Assembly (NCBI GenBank): GCA_010024485.1
Contig: RGGX01000072.1
Span: 1 to 6,397 of the forward strand
Source of the DNA: Actinomycetota bacterium
GTDB taxonomy: Bacteria; Actinomycetota; Acidimicrobiia; Acidimicrobiales; Ilumatobacteraceae
Length of the DNA stretch: 6,397 bases
Reading direction: 5' to 3'
Of the stretch, positions 1 to 4,696 are shown piece after piece. The notes under the pieces are model-generated. The model did no database searches. It was not told the DNA's origin and was given only the letters and a program-made list of their open reading frames with translations. Position 1 is the first letter of the stretch. Every line of letters starts with the position of its first letter. A program made the position numbers and the translations under genes.

Positions 1-209
1 AGCTTTCCGGCGGCGCGGAAACGAAGGGCAAGGAGTCGAAGACCGCGTCCACGACCGATGGGAAGTCGGACTCGAAGAAGGGCGGCCGGCCGACCGGAGG
101 TCCCGGCGGCAAACCCCAGCCGACCAAGAGAACCGGGGGTTCACGACCCTCCGGTGGCGCCGCGAGCCGCGCCGATCTGAAGCGTCCCGGTGGCAACCGG
201 AAACGCTGA
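1..209 (+). CDS. yidC: YidC/Oxa1 membrane insertase, C-terminal tail only (partial)
   Basis: Only the last 68 codons are present, read from base 3 to the TGA at 207-209; the gene begins before the window. The residues are almost all Lys, Arg, Gly, Pro, Ser and Thr, with runs such as KKGGRPTGGPGGKPQP and an end of GGNRKR. There is no membrane segment in this part. A long, basic, disordered C-terminal tail is typical of actinobacterial YidC, where it follows the last transmembrane helix and is thought to contact the ribosome. The assignment rests mainly on position: yidC directly precedes jag in this conserved order. A gap of 55 bases separates its stop from the preferred jag start, so the two are probably co-transcribed. 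The tail alone would not identify the family. Confidence 0.75.
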   Translation, partial: LSGGAETKGKESKTASTTDGKSDSKKGGRPTGGPGGKPQPTKRTGGSRPSGGAASRADLKRPGGNRKR

Positions 210-264
210 TCAACTGCGATCTCAGGACCGGCGGGAAACCGCCGAGAACATGAATGGAGGACCC

Positions 265-1098
265 ATGGAGTGGGTGGAGACAACAGGAAAGACGATCGAG
301 GAGGCCACCGAGCAGGCACTCGACCGCCTTGGAGTCGATGTCGATGAGGTCGATATCGAGGTGCTCGAGGAGCCCAAGAACGGACTCTTCGGAAAGACGA
401 GGGGTGAGGCCCGGATCCGCGCCCGCGTCAAGCCGGCGGAGGTGCGACCGAAGGTCGACCGCCGTCGAGGGCGTGACCGCAAGAACACTCGCCCGGCGAA
501 GTCGAACTCGTCCCAGCAGAACGAGAACCAGAGCCGGGAGCGCGCCGACTCCTCGGAGCGCTCATCCGGAGGCCGGGGACGCTCATCGGGTCGTGGCAAC
601 GGTCGCCAGAACCAACGTGAGGAGCGTTCCGGTGATCCCGTCGATCCTGCCTTGGTCGGTGATGCGGCCGTCTCGTTCATGGATGGTCTGACGAAGGCCT
701 TCGGGGTGGAGGCGTCGGTTGAACTGCACCGCGAGGACACTGATCTCGAGGTCACCGTCAATGGTTCTGAACTCGGCCTCATGGTCGGACACGGCGGCCG
801 CACCCTGGTGGCCATCCAGGACCTGGTCAGGGTGGCAGCGCAACGACGTCTTGGCGACCATGACACCCATCTCCGGATCGACATCGCCAAGTACCGCGAG
901 CGACGCCGGACCAGCCTGGAGGCGTTCGCGAAGCAGATCGCGGAACGGGTGAAGGAGAATGGGCGCGCTGTGGCGGTCGACCCCATGTCGTCCGCGGATC
1001 GCAAGGTCCTCCACGACGTGCTCGCTGAGATCGACGGGGTGACCAGTCGATCAGAGGGCGAGGATCCCGACCGGAGGGTGCTCGTCATCCCTGAGTGA
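265..1098 (+). CDS. jag: Jag/KhpB RNA-binding protein (Jag_N, KH and R3H domains)
   Basis: A 277-residue protein of the Jag (KhpB, EloR) family, an RNA-binding partner of KhpA implicated in cell elongation and division control in Gram-positive bacteria. Jag_N spans residues 1-52 (GKTIEEATEQAL, then a GLFG motif at 40-43). Residues 55-125 form a low-complexity linker rich in Arg, Ser, Gly and Gln. The KH domain covers about 132-205, with its GxxG loop as GHGG at 175-178. The R3H domain runs from about 211 to the end, with the signature Arg246 and His250 (RKVLH) and a closing SEGEDPDRRVLVIPE. I chose ATG 265 because GGAGG lies four bases upstream and Jag_N normally begins here. An in-frame ATG at 250 and a GTG at 190 are possible, but the latter would overlap yidC. 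rsmG follows after 19 bases, suggesting an operon. Confidence 0.93.
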   Translation: MEWVETTGKTIEEATEQALDRLGVDVDEVDIEVLEEPKNGLFGKTRGEARIRARVKPAEVRPKVDRRRGRDRKNTRPAKSNSSQQNENQSRERADSSERSSGGRGRSSGRGNGRQNQREERSGDPVDPALVGDAAVSFMDGLTKAFGVEASVELHREDTDLEVTVNGSELGLMVGHGGRTLVAIQDLVRVAAQRRLGDHDTHLRIDIAKYRERRRTSLEAFAKQIAERVKENGRAVAVDPMSSADRKVLHDVLAEIDGVTSRSEGEDPDRRVLVIPE

Positions 1099-1117
1099 CA
1101 CATGCGAGGCTGGTCGA

Positions 1118-1687
1118 GTGACCTCCTCTGATCACAGCTCCCCTGACCGGGACGAACTGACCGAGGCGTTGCGCATCGCGCAACGCCTCGGTGTCATTTC
1201 AGCCCAGGATCTCGACGCGGAGATCGATCATTGTTCCGGTTTCACGACATGTGTTCCACGTGGAACCTCCCGTCTGGTCGACCTGGGATCAGGAGGGGGA
1301 CTCCCCGGCCTCGTCATCGCGGTGATGCGACCGGACATCTCGATCACCCTGGTCGAGCGGCGGGAGAAGCGAGCTGACGTGTTACGTCGACAGGTGGCCC
1401 GACTGGGCATCGAGTCCCAAGTGACCGTTGAGTGTGCTGACATCGACCATCACCGAGCGTCGTCGATCCTGTCGGGCGACTTCGACACCGTGACCGCGAG
1501 GAGTTTCGGGACCCCTCTGCAGACAGCCGTGGCAGCCACCCACTACTTACGCGATCACGGAACCCTCCTCGTGTCGGAGCCACCGAATTCATCCGGGGAA
1601 CGTTGGCGCGAGGTCGGGCCGACCACAGGTCTACACCTCATCCGCGTTGAGAGCGGCATCGCGATGCTCACCAAGAACCCAATCTGA
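1118..1687 (+). CDS. rsmG: 16S rRNA (guanine-N7)-methyltransferase RsmG
   Basis: Predicted SAM-dependent methyltransferase that modifies a 16S rRNA guanine (G527 in E. coli numbering); loss of the enzyme gives low-level streptomycin resistance in several bacteria. The SAM-binding motif I is clear: VDLGSGGGLPG at residues 54-64, followed by the end of strand 2 and its helix (LVERREKRADVLRRQ, 78-92). Later family motifs are FDTVTARSFG (122-131) and VSEPP (152-156). At 189 residues it is somewhat shorter than the usual 205-225. The GTG start at 1118 is supported by GAGG at 1106-1109, eight bases upstream, and by the 19-base gap from jag. The gene contains a perfect inverted repeat near its start (1160-1192) and a parS-like site (1252-1267). 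The family call is firm; activity is inferred. Confidence 0.93.
   Translation: MTSSDHSSPDRDELTEALRIAQRLGVISAQDLDAEIDHCSGFTTCVPRGTSRLVDLGSGGGLPGLVIAVMRPDISITLVERREKRADVLRRQVARLGIESQVTVECADIDHHRASSILSGDFDTVTARSFGTPLQTAVAATHYLRDHGTLLVSEPPNSSGERWREVGPTTGLHLIRVESGIAMLTKNPI
1160..1192. repeat. Perfect 15-bp inverted repeat inside rsmG
   Basis: The arms at 1160-1174 and 1178-1192 are exact reverse complements, separated only by ATC (1175-1177). They encode residues of the first RsmG helix (TEALRIAQRLG). In RNA this would form a long GC-rich stem starting 42 bases after the GTG start. The following bases (GTCATTTC) contain only three T in a row, so it is not a convincing intrinsic terminator. It may influence rsmG translation or the 3' end of an upstream mRNA; that is inference. 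Confidence 0.9.
1252..1267. other. parS-like site inside rsmG (parS1)
   Basis: The sequence TGTTCCACGTGGAACC matches the bacterial parS consensus TGTTTCACGTGAAACA at 13 of 16 positions and keeps the CACGTG core and GTT/AAC arms. Two of the three changes are the symmetric C/G pair flanking the core, which keeps the palindrome. It is read through by rsmG (residues 45-50, CVPRGT). ParB-type proteins nucleate on such sites. Two more sites lie before parA, which supports a real centromere cluster. Confidence 0.8.
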
Positions 1688-1725
1688 CAGCGAACCACAT
1701 CAACAATCAGGGGCGCACAGACATC

Positions 1726-1741
1726 TGTTTCACGTGGAACA
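1726..1741. other. parS site upstream of parA (parS2)
   Basis: TGTTTCACGTGGAACA differs from the 16-base parS consensus at one position. It lies in the 143-base gap between rsmG and parA, with its centre 39 bases before that of the next site. ParB bound here could also affect parA transcription, as reported for some par operons, but no promoter could be placed with confidence. Confidence 0.92.
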
Positions 1742-1764
1742 CCACACCTGAAGCGCCGATCGAG

Positions 1765-1780
1765 GGTTTCACGTGAAACA
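1765..1780. other. parS site upstream of parA (parS3)
   Basis: GGTTTCACGTGAAACA matches the parS consensus at 15 of 16 positions; the inner 14 bases are a perfect palindrome. It ends 50 bases before the preferred parA start. Together with parS2 it forms a close pair. Confidence 0.93.
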
Positions 1781-1830
1781 CCACCGGAATGCTTGTCTGC
1801 GGCCAGCCGAACAGGCAGGATGTAGTCACC

Positions 1831-2649
1831 ATGAGTGACACCCCGAACTCCCCCACTGAGTCACGCTCGGCCAAGACCCTGCCCAGGGTGATCGCGATAG
1901 CAAACCAGAAGGGTGGCGTCGGGAAGACCACCACCACGATCAGTGTCGGGGCGTCGCTCGCCGACATGGGTCTCCGGACACTCATCGTCGACCTCGACCC
2001 GCAGGGAAATGCGTCGAGTGGCCTTGGGCTCGACACCCGATCCCTTGAGCACTCGATGTACCACGTCCTGCTTCACGGGGTGTCCATGGAGGACTGTGTC
2101 GAGCCGACCGATGTGAGGAATCTGTTCGTCGCTCCAGCCAGCCTCGATCTGGCCGGCGCCGAGATCGAATTGGTGTCGACCTTCAATCGAGAACTCCAGT
2201 TGCGGAACGCCATCCACAGTGTGATCGACGACTATGACTACGTCCTCATCGACTGTCCCCCAAGCCTCGGCCTGCTCTCCGTGAACGGGCTCGCGGCGGC
2301 TGATGAGGTGATGCTCCCGATCCAATGCGAGTACTTCGCACTGGAGGGCGTCGGGCAGTTGATCACCAACGTGGGTCGCATCCGAACCAGCGGTTTGAAC
2401 CCCGGACTGGAGATCTCCACCATCGCCTGTGTCATGTACGACTCGCGGACCAAACTCAGCGAGGAGGTGGTCACCGACATCCGAGAGCACTTCGGTGACA
2501 AGGTGCTCAGAACGGTGGTGCCCCGCAACGTCCGCCTGTCGGAGGCTCCTCGCCACGGCCAACCGATCACGCTCTACGACCCGTCGTCCCGAGGCGCCAT
2601 CGCCTACCGGGACATCGCACAGGAGGTACACGATGCCACGAAGCAGTAA
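1831..2649 (+). CDS. parA: Chromosome-partitioning ATPase ParA (Soj family)
   Basis: A 272-residue ATPase of the ParA/MinD superfamily. It is expected to bind nucleoid DNA as an ATP-bound dimer and to move ParB-parS complexes apart. The deviant Walker A motif is KGGVGKTT at residues 27-34, with the signature lysine Lys27 and Lys32. Walker A' is IVDLDPQGN (52-60) and Walker B is VLIDCPPS (138-145, Asp141). The length and the LSEAPRHGQPI and YRDIA motifs near the end fit chromosomal Soj proteins. I prefer ATG 1831, with AGGA ten bases upstream, because the extra residues from an upstream ATG at 1789 are atypical and that start has no good ribosome site. The gene looks intact. Its last 17 bases overlap the start of parB, so the two are translationally linked. 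Confidence 0.95.
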   Translation: MSDTPNSPTESRSAKTLPRVIAIANQKGGVGKTTTTISVGASLADMGLRTLIVDLDPQGNASSGLGLDTRSLEHSMYHVLLHGVSMEDCVEPTDVRNLFVAPASLDLAGAEIELVSTFNRELQLRNAIHSVIDDYDYVLIDCPPSLGLLSVNGLAAADEVMLPIQCEYFALEGVGQLITNVGRIRTSGLNPGLEISTIACVMYDSRTKLSEEVVTDIREHFGDKVLRTVVPRNVRLSEAPRHGQPITLYDPSSRGAIAYRDIAQEVHDATKQ

Positions 2650-3133
2650 GCCCGCTCGCGGCCTGAGCGCTCTCATCCCGACCGGTGCTGAGGAGACCCT
2701 CGGTCAAGGTGGCGACTCCCCGTACTACACGGAGCTTCCCATCGAGGAGATCAGCACCAACCCCTTCCAGCCGAGGCGGACGTTCGATGAGGGGGCGCTC
2801 GATGAGCTGGCGGCGTCGATCAAGCACAACGGCGTCATCCAGGCCGTGGTGGTCCGGCCCATCGACTCCGGCTACGAGTTGGTGGCGGGGGAGCGTCGGC
2901 TCCGCGCCTCGAAGCGAGCTGGGCTCAGTGTCATTCCGGCGATCGTTCGGACCGGGGACGACCTCTCATCCGTGGAGCAGGCACTCGTTGAGAACCTGCA
3001 GCGCCAGGAGTTGAACCCACTCGACGAGGCGATGGCGTACCAGCAACTCATCGATGACTTCGACCTGACCCACGACGCGGTCGCCTCCCGAGTGGGTAAG
3101 AGCAGGGCGTCGATCACGAACACGATTGGGTGA
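2633..3133 (+). CDS. parB: Chromosome-partitioning protein ParB, truncated in the DNA-binding domain
   Basis: The ATG at 2633 overlaps the end of parA by 17 bases and has a strong AGGAGG six bases upstream. The frame gives 166 residues, whereas chromosomal ParB is usually about 280-330. The N-terminal CTP-binding domain is complete: NPFQPRRTF (43-51), GERRLRA (86-92) and ENLQRQELNPLDEA (120-133). The helix-turn-helix begins normally (LTHDAVASRVGKSRASITNTI, 145-165). The frame then stops at TGA 3131-3133, within the recognition-helix region. The rest of the DNA-binding domain, the linker and the dimerisation domain are lost, except for an out-of-frame remnant directly afterwards. As read, the product should be unable to dimerise at its C terminus and probably cannot bind parS. 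Either the gene is a recent deletion pseudogene or the assembly has dropped about 100-130 codons. Confidence 0.85.
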   Translation: MPRSSKPARGLSALIPTGAEETLGQGGDSPYYTELPIEEISTNPFQPRRTFDEGALDELAASIKHNGVIQAVVVRPIDSGYELVAGERRLRASKRAGLSVIPAIVRTGDDLSSVEQALVENLQRQELNPLDEAMAYQQLIDDFDLTHDAVASRVGKSRASITNTIG

Positions 3134-3201
3134 CGATCGACTTCGCCGACCTTCCGGATCTCGAACGCATCTACCGCGCGATGATCGGTGAGGGTTCCTG
3201 A
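3127..3201 (+). pseudogene. Out-of-frame remnant of the ParB C-terminal dimerisation domain
   Basis: In a different frame from the parB start, bases 3127-3201 read WVTIDFADLPDLERIYRAM followed by IGEGS and a TGA stop at 3199-3201. This has the pattern that closes most ParB proteins: a beta strand (G-x-I/V-x-I-x-F), then a helix containing DLERI and ending shortly after. It begins exactly where the truncated parB stops, with the TGA stop and a GTG codon sharing the bases GTGA at 3130-3133. It is best read as the far end of the same gene, joined by a deletion that changed frame. Independent translation as a 23-residue peptide from GTG 3130 is possible but unlikely to matter. Confidence 0.75.
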
Positions 3202-3277
3202 GACCGATTCCGACCGGTCCGAGCCCACTCAGACACCATCAGGTCGAGATCGAGGGTTCTGAACCTGAAGTTTGGGT

Positions 3278-3286
3278 TTATTCACA
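3278..3286 (+). promoter_or_regulatory. DnaA box, consensus type TTATNCACA
   Basis: TTATTCACA fits the relaxed DnaA-box consensus TTATNCACA and differs from the strongest form TTATCCACA by one base. It faces the perfect box at 3302-3310. A weaker site, TTCTCCACT on the - strand (3290-3298, two mismatches), lies between them. Confidence 0.6.
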
Positions 3287-3301
3287 CTAAGTGGAGAAAC
3301 C

Positions 3302-3310
3302 TGTGGATAA
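3302..3310 (-). promoter_or_regulatory. Perfect DnaA box TTATCCACA
   Basis: TGTGGATAA on the + strand is the exact complement of TTATCCACA, the high-affinity DnaA-binding sequence. It lies in the AT-rich convergent gap beside parB, 24 bases from the second box (start to start). Confidence 0.75.
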
Positions 3311-3325
3311 CCACTAGACTGCAGG

Positions 3326-3337
3326 GAACACATGTTC
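3326..3337. promoter_or_regulatory. LexA/SOS-box-like palindrome GAAC-ACAT-GTTC
   Basis: GAACACATGTTC fits the core of the Gram-positive LexA operator (CGAACRNRYGTTYC), including the R-N-R-Y spacer; only the outermost bases differ. No gene starts nearby, so the function is unclear. Confidence 0.4.
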
Positions 3338-3344
3338 TTTATAA

Positions 3345-3356
3345 GAACCTCAGTTC
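3345..3356. promoter_or_regulatory. Second GAAC-N4-GTTC palindrome
   Basis: GAACCTCAGTTC has the same half-sites and spacing as the palindrome at 3326-3337, with its centre 19 bases further on, but its CTCA spacer does not fit the LexA pattern. It overlaps the last codons of the cwlM-like gene. Confidence 0.3.
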
Positions 3357-4309
3357 TCTGAGTGTGTATCGGTCCATCGCACGAGACCACGTACGACGTG
3401 CCGCGTGATCTCCGGAGCGGAACCCGTGAGCGCCTCGACCGGTCCGATGCGCCAGAGCACCGCGGGCATGACCGTCTCCCTCAGGATCGGGATCCGTACC
3501 CCGGCCACCGTCGGGCGGATGGGTGAGCGGACCGCTTCATCGGCGATCAACTCAGCGAGTGTTCGACCGGCCACCGACTCGAACTCCGCCACCGCGAAGT
3601 GGTGGATGATCGAACACGACTCCGGAGACGACTCGAAGCCGACGTAGACGTCGGCGACTCCGCGGTTGGCCATCAACGCCTGTTCGATCGGGTCGACCTG
3701 CTCAGCGGCGAGGACGGTCGCACTCCGTTGGCGGAGGGCGAGCACCACCTGGCGAGCCAGCGCCCCGAGGCCGCCGAAGTGCCCGACCACGACCCGGAGG
3801 TGCTCCAGATTCCGGTCTCCGCTCGCCATGGTGACCAGCTCGCGCAACGCCACGGCCCCGGGCCCGCTCCCGCTCTGACGGCGGAGGAGGTCGAGCGCCT
3901 CCACGGTGTCCTTACCGCACACTCCGTCGCTCGGAAGACCCGAGTTGCGTTGGAAGTCGCTGAGGGCGCGTTCCGTGTCCGGTCCGAAGATCCCGTCGAC
4001 GCGGCCACAGTCGAACCCGAGACGGGTCAGTGCTCCCTGCAGGTCGACCACATCATCCCCGCGAAGGTTCGGAGCGGTCAGATGGAGGAGTCGCTCACCC
4101 AGGCGCCATCCGGCCTCGACCAGGGCCGCCCATGTCGCGGCATCACAGATGCCCGTGACGCTCAGGTGCCGGGAGCGTTGGAACTCGCTGACGGCTTCCT
4201 CGGTCGACGACCCGAAACGGCCGAGCTCGACGTTCGAGACCGAGAGTCCGAGGGCGGCGAGTCGGCGCTGCAGATCGCGGACCGCCTCTCCGGCGGCCCC
4301 GGGGGTCAG
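3350..4309 (-). CDS. cwlM: CwlM-like peptidoglycan-binding pseudo-amidase, probable non-canonical start
   Basis: From CTG 4309 the product has 319 residues: peptidoglycan-binding repeat 1 (about 7-62, with AVRDLQRRLAALG), repeat 2 (about 83-145, with GIFGPDTERALSDFQ) and a degenerate Amidase_3 domain (about 165-315). Key amidase residues look lost: the DPGHGG strand reads VVVGHFGG (173-180), the Ser-x-His motif reads GFESS (224-228), and the catalytic Glu position reads Arg in VLWRIG (284-289). Mycobacterial CwlM is likewise an inactive amidase; when phosphorylated by PknB it activates MurA, and it sits in the same place beside trxA. The frame has no ATG, GTG or TTG before GTG 4051, which would discard repeat 1. 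CTG 4309 overlaps the trxA stop as CTGA, while ATT 4327 has AGGAG eight bases upstream. The C-terminal tail that carries the phosphosite in mycobacterial CwlM is absent here. Confidence 0.75.
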   Translation of the reverse strand: MTPGAAGEAVRDLQRRLAALGLSVSNVELGRFGSSTEEAVSEFQRSRHLSVTGICDAATWAALVEAGWRLGERLLHLTAPNLRGDDVVDLQGALTRLGFDCGRVDGIFGPDTERALSDFQRNSGLPSDGVCGKDTVEALDLLRRQSGSGPGAVALRELVTMASGDRNLEHLRVVVGHFGGLGALARQVVLALRQRSATVLAAEQVDPIEQALMANRGVADVYVGFESSPESCSIIHHFAVAEFESVAGRTLAELIADEAVRSPIRPTVAGVRIPILRETVMPAVLWRIGPVEALTGSAPEITRHVVRGLVRWTDTHSEN

Positions 4310-4638
4310 TGGGAACCGCTCAGGAATTCGTCGAACTCCTGCAGCAGGGCGCTCTTGCTCTTCGCGCCGACGATCCGACGACGGATCTCGCCACCCGAGA
4401 ACAACAGCATCGTCGGAATGCTCATCACCTGATAGCGCATCGCGATGTCAGGGTTCTCGTCGACATTCAGCTTGGCGATCGTGACCTGGCCGGCGTTCTC
4501 CTCGGCGATCTCGTCGAGGATCGGCGCGATCTGCTTGCACGGGCCGCACCATTCAGCCCAGAAGTCGACCACCACGGGAACCGACGAACCACCGATCGTC
4601 TCGTCGAAGGTGCTCGTCGTCAGATTGATCGTCGCCAT
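4306..4638 (-). CDS. trxA: Thioredoxin
   Basis: A 110-residue thioredoxin, a cytoplasmic dithiol-disulfide reductant for enzymes such as ribonucleotide reductase and peroxiredoxins. The active site is WCGPC at residues 30-34 (Cys31 and Cys34), preceded by VVVDFWAEW. The cis-proline is Pro75 in MSIPTMLLF, and the buried Asp25 is present. The length is standard. The ATG at 4638 has AGGAGG six bases upstream. It lies 58 bases after trxB on the same strand, so enzyme and reductase are probably co-transcribed. A TAGGAT at 4660-4665 (- strand) could be a -10 element giving trxA its own promoter, but no -35 is evident. Its stop overlaps the probable start of the cwlM-like gene. Confidence 0.97.
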   Translation of the reverse strand: MATINLTTSTFDETIGGSSVPVVVDFWAEWCGPCKQIAPILDEIAEENAGQVTIAKLNVDENPDIAMRYQVMSIPTMLLFSGGEIRRRIVGAKSKSALLQEFDEFLSGSH

Positions 4639-4696
4639 GTCATGCCTCCTGTCGCAGAGATCCTAGACCCCGGCCCACCAGCCGGACCGGACGGCC

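Larger units (their letters stand above)
3202..3349. other. AT-rich gap between converging genes with DnaA-box and palindrome clusters
   Basis: This 148-base gap lies between the end of the parB remnant and the end of the cwlM-like gene, which converge on it. About 41% of the bases in 3261-3350 are G or C, well below the surrounding genes. It holds two DnaA boxes, a palindrome GGTTCTGAACC (3255-3265), GAAC-N4-GTTC palindromes at its right end, and the inverted repeat GTTCTT-TAT-AAGAAC (3334-3348). No stem followed by a T run was found, so no ordinary terminator can be named. An origin-like or DnaA-titrating element is possible but unproven. Confidence 0.6.

Noticed and set aside
190..264. Upstream GTG start for jag at 190
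   Set aside because: It would overlap the yidC end and add residues before the conserved Jag_N start; ATG 265 has a better ribosome site.
222..1103. Long open frame on the - strand opposite jag (293 codons)
   Set aside because: It mirrors a well-supported jag gene, has a Ser/Arg-rich composition typical of antisense frames in GC-rich DNA, and shows no recognisable domain.
1789..1830. Upstream ATG start for parA at 1789
   Set aside because: It adds 14 atypical residues and has no good ribosome-binding sequence; ATG 1831 is better placed.
1861..2676. 271-codon open frame opposite parA
   Set aside because: parA has all its ATPase motifs on the other strand; this frame shows only antisense composition.
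3332..3361. Nine-codon reading frame from ATG 3332 as a leader peptide
   Set aside because: It is very short, has no ribosome site and precedes no + strand gene.
3334..3362. Possible terminator stems GTTCTT-TAT-AAGAAC and CTCAG-TTCT-CTGAG
   Set aside because: The stems are short and partly AT-rich, and no T run follows on either strand, so calling an intrinsic terminator is not justified.
3638..3655. Inverted repeat GCCGACG-TAGA-CGTCGGC inside the cwlM-like gene
   Set aside because: Seven-base arms are easily reached by chance in GC-rich coding DNA; nothing else marks the site.
3599..4432. Long open frame on the + strand opposite the cwlM-like gene (277 codons)
   Set aside because: It lies antisense to clear peptidoglycan-binding repeats and has no domain or ribosome site; best explained as a GC-rich shadow.
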